Shown piece after piece: positions 10,249 through 18,831 of a stretch of 64,000 bases of DNA. The notes under the pieces were generated by a model that was not told where the DNA came from, did not search any database, and saw only the letters and a program-made list of their open reading frames with translations. How positions within the stretch are numbered: the stretch's first letter is position 1; each line of letters opens with the position of its first letter. The DNA lies in contig NZ_JABASS010000002.1 in the NCBI RefSeq assembly GCF_016107545.1, positions 310,001 to 374,000 of the forward strand. Reading direction: 5' to 3'. The stretch is from Psychrobacter namhaensis. Its GTDB lineage: Bacteria; Pseudomonadota; Gammaproteobacteria; Pseudomonadales; Moraxellaceae. A program made the translations under genes and the position numbers.

Positions 10249-11196
10249 CTAAGCTTTTTGCCGTCTTTTTAGCCACCGTGGTACGCGAGTTGTGCTGCCA
10301 TTTAGTACCGCATTCAATAACGCGGCTAACAAAATTAACACCACGCCCAAATATTGAACCAACGACAGGGATTGATGGAGTAGTAGGATGGCAAGGGCAA
10401 TCGCGGTCAACGGCTCAAATATAGTAAACACCGATGCACGAGTGGCAGGGAGCTTTTCTAACGCTTTCATATAGAGTGCAAAGGGCACGACGGTGCCAAC
10501 CAAAGACAGTCCCAAGGCGTATCCCCACGTGTGCAATGGTAAAGTCAATAACTGTTCATAAGTATGATAGGTTTCTGGTAGTAATAACAGCACGCTGGCA
10601 CTGATGATAATAGAGGTAAAAAACACCAAAGGTGCCGGGTGTGCGTAGTGCATGGCGCGCTTGCCCAGCACCCCGTATAAGGAGTAGCACATACCTGACA
10701 GTAGCCCCAATATAATCCCCCAGTTTACCTGCGCCTCATCGCCTAACATCGTCAAGCCGACACCAGAGACTGCCATGAGTGCCAATAATGCTGACTGCCG
10801 CGTAATGGTTTCATTGAGTAAAAAGGCTGAAAACAATAAGCTAAAAACTGGGGCAGTGTACAGCAAGGCAACGGCAGGGCCAGCGCCGACGTAGATCACG
10901 GCAAAGAAATAGCATACCGACATACTCAGGACACCTATCAAAGATTGAAGCGCCAGCCCAAGCCATTGCTTTGGACGGAGTTTGATAAGATGGGGCCACA
11001 GCTTGGGTAGCATAACTAAAACAAGCAACGCGGCAGTGACGATGCGTAAGATGGTGATTTGCCAGCCACTAAAGCCGATCTGGTTGAGGTAAGTCGAAAA
11101 GATACCTAAAGTACCCCAGCAGATTGCTGCTGTAATGATCTGAATGGTGCCGATCCATGACTGCCGCGCTGCCGTTGCGCTGTGGGAGTTTGCCAT
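10249..11196 (-). CDS. EamA/DMT family transporter
   Basis: The 315-residue inner-membrane protein has about ten hydrophobic segments in two EamA repeats: one from roughly residue 18 to 140, the second from 155 to 300. The motif AICWGTLGIF opens the first repeat, and GTVVPFALYMKALEKLPATRAS with FTIFEPLTAIALAILLL lies in the second. This is the RhaT/YdcZ-type drug and metabolite exporter group; the substrate is unknown. The longer frame begins with TTG at 11227-11229, but the ATG at 11194-11196 is the more usual codon. Neither has a convincing ribosome binding site. Confidence 0.85.
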   Translation of the reverse strand: MANSHSATAARQSWIGTIQIITAAICWGTLGIFSTYLNQIGFSGWQITILRIVTAALLVLVMLPKLWPHLIKLRPKQWLGLALQSLIGVLSMSVCYFFAVIYVGAGPAVALLYTAPVFSLLFSAFLLNETITRQSALLALMAVSGVGLTMLGDEAQVNWGIILGLLSGMCYSLYGVLGKRAMHYAHPAPLVFFTSIIISASVLLLLPETYHTYEQLLTLPLHTWGYALGLSLVGTVVPFALYMKALEKLPATRASVFTIFEPLTAIALAILLLHQSLSLVQYLGVVLILLAALLNAVLNGSTTRVPRWLKRRQKA

Positions 11197-11292
11197 ATCC
11201 TGTCTCTTGTTTTTATCTGAGTGTCGCAATGCTCCACGATGTTATAAACGGTTTCAGTCCTCTAAGACAAGACTGAAGACCACACTAAAATA

Positions 11293-11322
11293 AGAAAAAA
11301 GACAACCCGGTTGAGGGCTGCC
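11293..11322 (-). terminator. Candidate terminator downstream of trpG
   Basis: Read on the minus strand, GGCAGCCC and GGGTTGTC pair with two G-U wobbles around a six-base loop and are followed by TTTTTTCTTA. It lies about 150 bp after the trpG stop and would end the trp transcript. Confidence 0.6.
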
Positions 11323-11470
11323 TTTTATACGTTTTTTCAGTGTCTCATTAAAGCGTTAATCAAGTCCTAACGCAAGTCCGTTTGGTCTAAAATCTGCATA
11401 ACATGTTTTGAATGGCAGTCTGCTCTTTATTGCCCTTTAACATCACGTTTTAAAATTTGAATGTCTCGCT

Positions 11471-12118
11471 TTATACCTGCAATAAAAAGTTACTTAGCAA
11501 ACGCTTAGCGCCTTCGGTGGCAAAAGACTCTGGGTGAAACTGTACGCCTTGAATCGGGTAGTCTTTGTGCGCCAGTCCCATTATTTCATCACCAGCCAAT
11601 GCCGACTCAGCCAAGCTTAGCTCTGTACGCGCCTCATTGGCGACGACGGCAGTGACGGTTAGGCAGTCCGGTAGCGTGTCCGCTTGTACCATTAAAGAAT
11701 GATAGCGCATGATTTCAACCTCTTGTGGCAATCCTTGATAGATGCCTTCACCATTGTGGCGAATCGCTGAAACCTTGCCATGCATCGGCACACTGGCACG
11801 TATCACGTCGCCGCCAAACACATGCGCAATACCCTGCATACCTAAGCAAACGCCCAATATGGGTGTTGTTTTACCCAGTGTTTCAATCACGTCTGCACAA
11901 ATACCAAAATAGGCGGGATCATCAGGTGCGCCAGGACCAGGTGAAATGATGATACGGTCAAGATTCATCGCCTGCACCTCTGCTAAAGTCACCTCGTTAT
12001 TGCGTTTAACGATGACGTTGGCAGCTTTACTCCCGTCCATTGTCTGCAAAATCTCGCCGATATATTGGTAAAGATTAAAGGTAAACGAGTCGTAGTTATC
12101 GATAATTAAAACATTCAT
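11471..12118 (-). CDS. trpG: Anthranilate synthase component II (glutamine amidotransferase)
   Basis: The 215-residue class I amidotransferase releases ammonia from glutamine for chorismate amination by the partner encoded 33 bp upstream. Visible features are the N-terminal IIDNYDSFTFNLYQY, the oxyanion region SPGPGAPDDP, the nucleophile Cys in GVCLGMQGIAH, and the C-terminal His-Glu pair in VQFHPESF. The protein could equally serve para-aminobenzoate synthesis, since such subunits are often shared. The adjacent trpE-like and trpR genes favour tryptophan synthesis. Confidence 0.85.
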   Translation of the reverse strand: MNVLIIDNYDSFTFNLYQYIGEILQTMDGSKAANVIVKRNNEVTLAEVQAMNLDRIIISPGPGAPDDPAYFGICADVIETLGKTTPILGVCLGMQGIAHVFGGDVIRASVPMHGKVSAIRHNGEGIYQGLPQEVEIMRYHSLMVQADTLPDCLTVTAVVANEARTELSLAESALAGDEIMGLAHKDYPIQGVQFHPESFATEGAKRLLSNFLLQV

Positions 12119-12151
12119 GGGTTATAAACTCTCTAATAAAATATAGTCAAT

Positions 12152-13588
12152 TTACGGATGCATAAAACTGTCTAACACCACTTTCATCGCCGACAGTTTG
12201 CGGTGAATCTCTACATATTCATCCGCTGGATTGGAGTCATAAACATTGCCACCGCAGGTTTGCGCGTAAGCCGACTCGCCGCTGATAAATAAGCTGCGGA
12301 TGGGAATGGCAAAGATACAATCCCCATTAAAATTAAAGGAGCCGAGTGCACCGCCATAAGCGCCGCGACCATCCGGTTCTAACTCATTGATGACTTTGAT
12401 GGCTTCCACCTTGGGCGCGCCTGACAGGGTGCCGGCGGGGAAGTTGCTCGCGAGGGCGCTAAACATATCTTCGTTAGGGTGTAAGATGCCAACGATTTCA
12501 GAGGAGATATGTTGTACGTGTGAGAAGCGTTTGATGTCCATTAAGCTACGTACTTTTACGGTGCCAAACTGTGCCACGCGGCCAATATCGTTGCGATGTA
12601 GGTCGACTAACATATTGTGCTCAGCAATCTCTTTAGCATCATTAAGTAAGGCGCGGGCGAGCTTACGATCTTCGACCACATCCGCGCCGCGCTTGGCAGT
12701 ACCAGCTAGGGGATAGGTTTCCATCTCACCTTGACGCAAGCGAAAAAGCAGCTCAGGAGAGGCACCGATAATGCATTGCTGGGCAAATTTCATAAAGTAC
12801 ATATGCGGTGATGGATTGACCGTTCGCAGTTTTTCATAAATTGGCATCTTGTCACCAGTAATACGGTATTTAGATTTAAAACCCACCTCGCATTGAAATA
12901 TACGTCCAGAGATAATGTCTTCTTTTACTTGCATGACGGCCCGGGCATGCTCCACTTGACTCATGCCATCACCCAAAAATTCAACCTTGGGTGGCTCATA
13001 GTTTGGTGTTGGCGCATCAAGTAAGGCTTTGATTTGCTTGATACGGTTGTCTTGCTGAGCGGTGGGATAATAAAAATAGAAAATCTCACCGGTCATCTTA
13101 TCAAGCGTTAAGCCATCCAAATACACACCAAATTTAAATGGCTCAAAGTCATCGCTGGCTTTGGCATTGAGACTCGGCTCAAAAAAATTCACACTGTCGT
13201 AACCCAAATAACCGACCAGACCGCCACTTTGATCACGAGCAATGACGTGCTGCGGCGTAATCTTGCGCAGTAATTGATAAGGATTGTCGGTTTGATAGTG
13301 GCGTGTTTCAGCCGTTTTATTGTCAGTGATGGCAAGGGTAGTGCGATCTAGGGCGGCAACGGTCATGACAGGATCAAAACCAATGGCGTGGTGACGTGAT
13401 ATGTGACTCTCTTCGCCCAATGATTCGAGCAAATAACACGTCTCAAAAGCCCGCTCAATACGTTTGAACAAAGCAAAAAAGTCAATATCTTGCGTAAGCT
13501 TTATGCGCTTCGGTTTGCTGGGAATGTCAATAGGCGCAGGTTGGCTGTGCTGGGGCGTCGTAGAAGTCATAACAAAATCCGAAATCAT
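12152..13588 (-). CDS. trpE: Anthranilate synthase component I-like (chorismate-binding enzyme)
   Basis: The 478-residue chorismate-binding protein converts chorismate and ammonia to anthranilate, opening tryptophan synthesis. The C-terminal half has the catalytic motifs PLAGTAKRG, DLHRNDIGRV, HISSEIVG, FPAGTLSGAPKVEAI and the terminal YAQTCGGNVYDS stretch. The family normally has PIAGT in TrpE and PIKGT in PabB; the Ala here speaks for anthranilate rather than aminodeoxychorismate synthase. The length is shorter than the about 520 residues of E. coli TrpE. The gene lies 54 bp after trpR and 33 bp before trpG. An alternative ATG lies six codons downstream; neither start has a clear ribosome binding site. 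Confidence 0.83.
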   Translation of the reverse strand: MISDFVMTSTTPQHSQPAPIDIPSKPKRIKLTQDIDFFALFKRIERAFETCYLLESLGEESHISRHHAIGFDPVMTVAALDRTTLAITDNKTAETRHYQTDNPYQLLRKITPQHVIARDQSGGLVGYLGYDSVNFFEPSLNAKASDDFEPFKFGVYLDGLTLDKMTGEIFYFYYPTAQQDNRIKQIKALLDAPTPNYEPPKVEFLGDGMSQVEHARAVMQVKEDIISGRIFQCEVGFKSKYRITGDKMPIYEKLRTVNPSPHMYFMKFAQQCIIGASPELLFRLRQGEMETYPLAGTAKRGADVVEDRKLARALLNDAKEIAEHNMLVDLHRNDIGRVAQFGTVKVRSLMDIKRFSHVQHISSEIVGILHPNEDMFSALASNFPAGTLSGAPKVEAIKVINELEPDGRGAYGGALGSFNFNGDCIFAIPIRSLFISGESAYAQTCGGNVYDSNPADEYVEIHRKLSAMKVVLDSFMHP

Positions 13589-13642
13589 TTAAATGGGTGT
13601 CAGCTAAAAAGAAGAAAAATGTCGACAGAGTGCTTGCGTGCC

Positions 13643-13918
13643 TCAAGAACCTTGCCTATGGGTCGCGAGCAAGGCACTGACGTCATGACTTTGCATGGCT
13701 TTAGCGCCTCGCGAGACCGTGGCAATACCGACGCCTAACTGCTCAGCTATATCACGCTGGGTTGCACCGCACTCTAACAAGTCAAAAATACGGATACGAT
13801 TGGCAATCTCGTGTTGCTCTTTGTCCGTCAATAGCGCCCTGAATAGCACTTCGATATCGGTGCTGTCATGACAATTGGCTAAATGTTTCAATAAACTGTG
13901 ATAGGGGTTAGTACTCAT
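13643..13918 (-). CDS. trpR: Trp operon repressor
   Basis: The 91-residue protein is the length of a minimal TrpR. It shows the family core TDKEQHEIANRIRIFDLLE and the helix-turn-helix QRDIAEQLGVGIATVSRGAK, which parallels the E. coli segment with GAGIATITRG. TrpR binds operators when loaded with tryptophan. It is the first gene of an apparent trpR-trpE-trpG transcript, and the promoter upstream has a repeat that could be its own operator, so autoregulation is likely. The ATG lacks a clear ribosome binding site. Confidence 0.88.
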   Translation of the reverse strand: MSTNPYHSLLKHLANCHDSTDIEVLFRALLTDKEQHEIANRIRIFDLLECGATQRDIAEQLGVGIATVSRGAKAMQSHDVSALLATHRQGS

Positions 13919-13975
13919 AATAGGTGTGCTTCATAAAAGAAAAAAATAGAGCGCTAATCATTAGCTTGTTTCAGT

Positions 13976-14004
13976 ATTCTAGTACAATAGTACATGAAAA
14001 ACAA
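13976..14004 (-). promoter_or_regulatory. trpR promoter with candidate TrpR operator in spacer
   Basis: On the minus strand TTGTTT (13999-14004) and TAGAAT (13976-13981) form a sigma70-type -35/-10 pair with exactly 17 bases between them. The spacer contains two GTAC tetramers (13982-13985 and 13990-13993) in the context GTACTATTGTACTAG. This resembles the GTACTAG-type half-sites of the E. coli trp operator, although spacing differs. A repressor bound there would cover the promoter. Confidence 0.6.
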
Positions 14005-14371
14005 GTCATGAGTAAGGACGCTCGTAAACTACCGTCATAAAACCGCTTATTCCTCTCAAATGAGTGCCACTCTACAGTTTTAAAAAAAGCCATCACGCCT
14101 CTAACTTTACATAGCTGTCTGTACCTGTGCTTCTATCCTTATCGTCTCAAGAGTTAAGTAAGACAAGGTAGGAAATTTCTCACATTAATTATTGCCATAT
14201 TGTTAATACTTCGTTATTATGCCTCTCTTTATTGAATGCTAACAATTATCATTAACATTGCTATTTGTGTGCAAAGTTTGGTGTTATCAAGACGCCAAAC
14301 TGTCTAAAAGACAGTTCTCAAAAATAAACAGACCTCAAAAATTCTAATCCTGATAATAAAGCGAGTGTGTG
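14005..14371. other. Intergenic region upstream of TonB-dependent receptor
   Basis: With the trpR promoter, this completes a gap of about 450 bp between divergent trpR and the receptor gene. The left part shows no gene or RNA that could be recognised. The right part is AT-rich and holds the candidate Fur box at 14238-14256, listed separately. Confidence 0.5.
14238..14256 (+). promoter_or_regulatory. Candidate Fur box before TonB-dependent receptor
   Basis: GCTAACAATTATCATTAAC agrees with the 19-bp Fur consensus at 14 positions when aligned by hand. It lies about 115 bp before the receptor start, which fits iron-repressed transcription. Confidence 0.65.
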
Positions 14372-16477
14372 ATGCGTGAAGTAAAGCTAGCTAATCAATT
14401 GACGGTATTGTCCATGGGCGTGGCAGCGGTACTATGGTCACAAGCAGCCAGTGCCGCCACGGCAGAAAACCTACCAAATACCACCTTACAGACCATCACC
14501 GTGACTGCCAATAGCTCGGTACGTGACAATGTGCAAGAGGGCTCTGTTTATATAGATGATTACACTCCAGCTGCTCAAGCAAGCCATTTGAGTGATTTTT
14601 TAGAGGTAGTCCCAGGTGTTAGTGTCGGTGGCACGTCGTCGGTTAACCAGCGTATACGGGTGCGCGGACTTGATGACACCAATCTAAAAGTAACGATTGA
14701 TGGCGCTCGTCAAGAGGGTGCTTTGTTTTATCATATGGGCGACGTCACGATTGATCCAGATTTGTTAAAACAAGCCGAGGTCGCGGTTGGTAATAACTCA
14801 GTGACACTTGGTAACGATGCCATCGGTGGTGCCGTGGCTTTTGAGACAGTGGATGCAGCAGACTTGCTTAAGCCGGGTCAAAAAATTGGCGCCAAATTGC
14901 ACGCAGGCTATGGCAGTAACAATGATGAGCTATTGACCTCTGCCACCGTCTATGGTGCCCCAGCAGAGAACGTCGATTTACTCGCGTATTATGGTAAGCG
15001 TGATGCCGAGGCGGGCGAAGACGGTGAAGGTCGCAAGATTCAAACCGAAGACAGTGAAGGCGAAAACATCCTATTAAAAGCTGGTGCTCATATTGCCAAT
15101 GACCATCGTGTTGGTGCTAGCTTTAGCCGTACTGAGAACAAAGGAAAGTTCCCCCTACGTCCTGATTTTCCTGCCGGTGGTTGGAACCCCATTATTCCGC
15201 AAGAAGTCAAGCGTGATACTTATGCACTCGATTATACCTATAACCCAAGTAATCGCTTAATCGATGTTGATACCAATGTGTATCAGTCAAAGACTCAGAT
15301 TTTACGTGATTCTGATTATCTGAAAAATCCTGGCTTTGAGTTTGATGCACAGGTGAAAACCACAGGCGCTAAGGTACAAAACACCAGTGTGATAGACAGC
15401 AGTATTATTGATGGTATCACTGGTACACATAAGCTGATTGCTGGTATCGAGCATTATAAAAAAGAGTCTGACTATAATAGTGTCCAGCGTGGTACCACCA
15501 TACCTGTCAATGGTACGGATGACGCAAAAAACACCTCCGTTTATTTAGAAGATCAATGGCAGGTGGGCAAACTGACACTAACGCCAGGTGTCCGTTACGA
15601 TCGTTACGAGTCACCTGAGTTTGTCTCTGGCGGCAAGACTTATGACAATGTCGTCGGCGCGCTCGCTGCCAGTTACGAAATTGCGCCTCGTACACAAGTT
15701 TTTGCCAGCTATACCGAGCTGTTTAATGGCCCAGACTTAAGCCAAGCTATTTTTAACTCAAATGGTGCCGGCACTTATGTCAACAGTGACCTAAAAGCAG
15801 AAGAAGGCGCTAACGCGGAAGTGGGTATTACCACGACGCTACGCGACTTGACCATCGCTGATGACGCGCTCCAACTAAGTGCTAAGTACTTTGAGACCGA
15901 TATTGAAAATTATATTGAGTTTGTGCGCGCAGGGGACGGTAGAGTTGGTTTAGATTGTACGACAGGACAATTAAACGGTAGCTGCCAAGGCGTCATCAAT
16001 AAAGACGAAGATTATAAGATTAAGGGCGTAGAGCTTGCTGCTGACTATAGAACGAACAATTTTAGCATGGGTCTAAGCTATGAACGTGCCCGTAGTGAAG
16101 GTGAAGATACTGGTTATAGCATCTCCTCAGTAAGCGGAAGCAGCTCTGAATCAGGTGACAAATACATGGTCAACCTTGGTTACGCGCCAACAGACACGAC
16201 AGAGCTTGGCTGGCGCAGTACCTATGTTGCTTCATTGACGCCTAACACTGGTGGTGATGATATTAAAAAACCCAACTATGATGTGCATGACATTTTTATG
16301 AGTTATTCACCAAAACAAGTTGAGGGCTTAAAAGCGACGGTTGGGGTGTATAACCTCTTTGATGAAACCTATGCCAGCCATGCATCACGCATCGTTAAGC
16401 CTCGGGAAGATGGTGCTTTAAGAACTGACTTTGAGATGGGTCGTAACATCAAAACCTCTTTAACGTATCAGTTTTAG
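14372..16477 (+). CDS. TonB-dependent outer-membrane receptor (heme/siderophore type)
   Basis: The 701-residue protein has a signal peptide ending in QAASAA, a TonB box QTITVTA near residue 40, a plug domain and a 22-strand-type barrel ending in LTYQF with terminal Phe. The plug stretch RIRVRGLDDTNLKVTIDGAR with IDPDLLKQAEVAVG and AIGGAVAFETVDAADLL resembles the hemoglobin/hemin receptor family more than classical catechol receptors. Neighbouring genes encode a siderophore importer, so the ligand is unsettled. The ATG at 14372 was chosen over the adjacent GTG at 14369. A Fur box lies upstream and a hairpin terminator downstream. Confidence 0.9.
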   Translation: MREVKLANQLTVLSMGVAAVLWSQAASAATAENLPNTTLQTITVTANSSVRDNVQEGSVYIDDYTPAAQASHLSDFLEVVPGVSVGGTSSVNQRIRVRGLDDTNLKVTIDGARQEGALFYHMGDVTIDPDLLKQAEVAVGNNSVTLGNDAIGGAVAFETVDAADLLKPGQKIGAKLHAGYGSNNDELLTSATVYGAPAENVDLLAYYGKRDAEAGEDGEGRKIQTEDSEGENILLKAGAHIANDHRVGASFSRTENKGKFPLRPDFPAGGWNPIIPQEVKRDTYALDYTYNPSNRLIDVDTNVYQSKTQILRDSDYLKNPGFEFDAQVKTTGAKVQNTSVIDSSIIDGITGTHKLIAGIEHYKKESDYNSVQRGTTIPVNGTDDAKNTSVYLEDQWQVGKLTLTPGVRYDRYESPEFVSGGKTYDNVVGALAASYEIAPRTQVFASYTELFNGPDLSQAIFNSNGAGTYVNSDLKAEEGANAEVGITTTLRDLTIADDALQLSAKYFETDIENYIEFVRAGDGRVGLDCTTGQLNGSCQGVINKDEDYKIKGVELAADYRTNNFSMGLSYERARSEGEDTGYSISSVSGSSSESGDKYMVNLGYAPTDTTELGWRSTYVASLTPNTGGDDIKKPNYDVHDIFMSYSPKQVEGLKATVGVYNLFDETYASHASRIVKPREDGALRTDFEMGRNIKTSLTYQF

Positions 16478-16501
16478 TACCACGGTAACCTAATGGTAGT
16501 T

Positions 16502-16540
16502 AAAAAGTCAGCTGTCTTTATAGGAGAGCTGGCTTTTTTA
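16502..16540 (+). terminator. Rho-independent terminator after receptor gene
   Basis: AAAAGTCAGCT pairs with AGCTGGCTTTT (one G-U) and runs into a T-tract. It separates the receptor gene from the PepSY gene, 25 bp after the receptor stop. Confidence 0.7.
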
Positions 16541-16631
16541 TTGCCAGTGAGTTTTTAACGAGGGGATAGCCGTTATAAAAACCATTTTTAACAGCCCATT
16601 AAAATAATCACTTAATAAAGAACCAAGATCA

Positions 16632-17939
16632 ATGATTTCATTTCATATGCGCCAAAGCTGCCTTTGGATTCATCGTTATACCGGACTGGCTATGGCAGCC
16701 TTTTTAATTATCACTGGTATCACAGGTACGCTTTTGGCATTTCATGACGAGCTGGATGAGGTGTTTAATCATAAGCTTTCTCACATCGAAGCGCAGCCAA
16801 AGCCGCTGCTACCGATAGCTGTACTGCATGATGGTGTGATCAGCGCCTATCCAGACTATAAGTTTTCTAGCATGCCAACCTCACTATCGACCACCCAATC
16901 AGCAGTGTTTTCGGTAGATAGGGTGCGAGGGCAGGCTGCTAAAAACACTGTTAAAGCGCCATTTCAGGAAGTGTATGTCAATCCTTACGACGGCCATATC
17001 ATTGGTACACGTAATAAGGATGAATGGGCATGGCAAAACACCATGTGGAAAGTGTTTTGGTTGCATCGGGATTTATTGCTTGGCGATATTGGCAAGTCGG
17101 TACTGGGTATTGTGGCGCTGGTTTGGACGATGAACTGTTTTATCGGCTTTTATCTTACCTTTCCAAGAGCGGTTAAATCACACAAGTCCAAGCAAGATGC
17201 GCGTCAGACTTTATCTGGCAAAAAGCGCGCTTCTTTACTGAAGCGCTGGTTGCCTGCGTGGAAAATCCGGCGTAAAACCAATATCTTTAAGCTGAATTAT
17301 GATTTGCATCAAGCGTTTGGTTTATGGCTGTGGCTCATGCTATTTGTCATCGCTTGGTCAAGCGTTGGTTTTAACTTAAAGTCGGTGTATCAGCCAGTCA
17401 TGCAAGCAGTAGTAGGACTAGAGGGGAGAGAAGGGAGAGCACCCCAACCAAGCGCCCCCGTACCAACAGTCAAGTCGCCCAGCAGGACAACGGTCGCTGG
17501 TACGGATGTGGTGGGTAAGGCTGATAGTATCGCGTATCTCAGTGCCCAGGCTGAGATCGTCGCTCACCGTCATGGGGCTCGCGTACAAGAACTACTGGGT
17601 ATACGCTGGATGGAAGAAGACAGACAGTGGCAGATGCGTTTTAAAACGGATAAAGACATCGGCACGCACGGCGGGGTCTCATCAATTACGGTGAATGCAG
17701 CAACGGGTAAGGTTGAGCGTGTTCATTTTGGGGATCAAAGCGTATTTGGTAATAAAGTAGACCAATGGTTAGGGGCGCTGCACATGGGCCACATTGGTCA
17801 AAGGTGGGGACACCGATTATATCAAGTGTTTTTAGCGATGATAGGTTTGGCCGTGACGGTGTTATCAGGTACTGGGGTTTATCTGTGGTGGAAAGGTCGA
17901 CAACAACGGGCAAAAGCGTTGCAAAAGGTGACGAGGTAA
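16632..17939 (+). CDS. PepSY-associated transmembrane (PepSY_TM) protein
   Basis: The 435-residue inner-membrane protein has the PepSY_TM layout. A first helix covers residues about 17-35 (YTGLAMAAFLIITGITGTLL) in an RYTGL context. A periplasmic part follows with NPYDGHIIGTRNKDEW, then a helix near 160, one near 235, and a last helix near 405-425 (GLAVTVLSGTGVYLWWKGR). Histidines before and within the helices (LHRDLLLG, LHMGHIGQRWGH) fit the heme- or metal-linked electron transfer proposed for this group. Such proteins often accompany TonB-dependent siderophore receptors and may act in ferric-siderophore reduction; that role is inferred. It is downstream of the receptor and convergent with the importer genes. 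Confidence 0.85.
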   Translation: MISFHMRQSCLWIHRYTGLAMAAFLIITGITGTLLAFHDELDEVFNHKLSHIEAQPKPLLPIAVLHDGVISAYPDYKFSSMPTSLSTTQSAVFSVDRVRGQAAKNTVKAPFQEVYVNPYDGHIIGTRNKDEWAWQNTMWKVFWLHRDLLLGDIGKSVLGIVALVWTMNCFIGFYLTFPRAVKSHKSKQDARQTLSGKKRASLLKRWLPAWKIRRKTNIFKLNYDLHQAFGLWLWLMLFVIAWSSVGFNLKSVYQPVMQAVVGLEGREGRAPQPSAPVPTVKSPSRTTVAGTDVVGKADSIAYLSAQAEIVAHRHGARVQELLGIRWMEEDRQWQMRFKTDKDIGTHGGVSSITVNAATGKVERVHFGDQSVFGNKVDQWLGALHMGHIGQRWGHRLYQVFLAMIGLAVTVLSGTGVYLWWKGRQQRAKALQKVTR

Positions 17940-17974
17940 ATGCAAAATAGGGCTGGTGCCAGATACGCCAGTCC

Positions 17975-18733
17975 TTACACGGTATCGACAATCACCGGAC
18001 GATCTTGATGACTCAAGACGGTCACATCGACGTTATATAGCGCTTTCATGGTTTCTTTGGTCAGGACATCGGCGGGTTTACCAACCGCCATCACTTGACC
18101 GTCTTTCATAGTAACGACGGTATCCGCGAACTGCGCAGCTTGATTGATATCATGTAGGACAATCACGACAGTTTTTTGTTGACTGTGGCTCAACTCACGT
18201 AGCTCACGCATCAGACGGCCAGCGTGGTACATGTCCAAGTTATTCAGCGGTTCATCGAGCAATAGATAAGGCGTGTCTTGACAGACAATCATCGCAATTA
18301 ATACCCGTTGGCGTTGCCCACCCGACAAAGTCGATAAAAACCGCTCGGCTAGGGGCTCAAGCTCAAAGCGTTCGATCACTTCCTGTACTTTTTGCTGATC
18401 ATCACTTGTTGGTTGCCCTTGATGATAAGGATAGCGTCCAAACATCAATAGCTCATGCACCCGCAAGCGCCCTTGTACTTGATTGTCTTGCCCGAGCATG
18501 GCGACGGTTTTAGCCAACACTCTTGCATGACAGCTCGCAATATCATGCTCACCGAAACTCACTTGTCCCGTCTGTAGCGGTTGCAAGCGTGACATGACGG
18601 AAAATAAGGTAGATTTACCCGCCCCATTGGGGCCGATTAGGGCAATGATTTGGGCACTTGGTAAAGACAACGTCACGTCATGTAGGATTTGCTGTTTACC
18701 AATGTGGTGCGAGATATTATCTATTTTAATCAT
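17975..18733 (-). CDS. Ferric-siderophore ABC transporter ATP-binding protein (FecE/CeuD-like)
   Basis: The 252-residue cytoplasmic ATPase shows Walker A GPNGAGKST near residue 35, Q-loop AMLGQDNQVQGRL, signature LSGGQRQRVLIAMI, Walker B LLLDEPLNNLDM and switch VVIVLHDINQAA. This is the FecCD-partner class used for iron chelates and B12. It is the last gene of the minus-strand importer operon (binding protein, two permeases, ATPase). The gap to the upstream permease gene is 91 bp and includes a 16-bp tandem duplication. It converges with the PepSY gene, 35 bp apart, with no strong terminator visible. Confidence 0.92.
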   Translation of the reverse strand: MIKIDNISHHIGKQQILHDVTLSLPSAQIIALIGPNGAGKSTLFSVMSRLQPLQTGQVSFGEHDIASCHARVLAKTVAMLGQDNQVQGRLRVHELLMFGRYPYHQGQPTSDDQQKVQEVIERFELEPLAERFLSTLSGGQRQRVLIAMIVCQDTPYLLLDEPLNNLDMYHAGRLMRELRELSHSQQKTVVIVLHDINQAAQFADTVVTMKDGQVMAVGKPADVLTKETMKALYNVDVTVLSHQDRPVIVDTV

Positions 18734-18799
18734 AGCGTTTCTTGTGTTTATCGAATGGTAAATGGTCTTATTTTTAAGGCAGTTATGAAGTATGAGCGG

Positions 18800-18831
18800 C
18801 GCTGTTTATTAACGACGCTGTTTATTAACGC
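18800..18831. repeat. 16-bp tandem duplication at permease stop codon
   Basis: Two adjacent copies of CGCTGTTTATTAACG(A/C) occupy 18800-18815 and 18816-18831. The right copy contains the stop codon of the permease gene on the minus strand; the left copy is untranslated. It looks like a recent slippage duplication. Confidence 0.85.

Noticed and set aside
17950..17978. A weak hairpin at the converging ends of the PepSY and siderophore-ATPase genes.
   Set aside because: The stem has a mismatch and no proper T-run, so it is not called a terminator.
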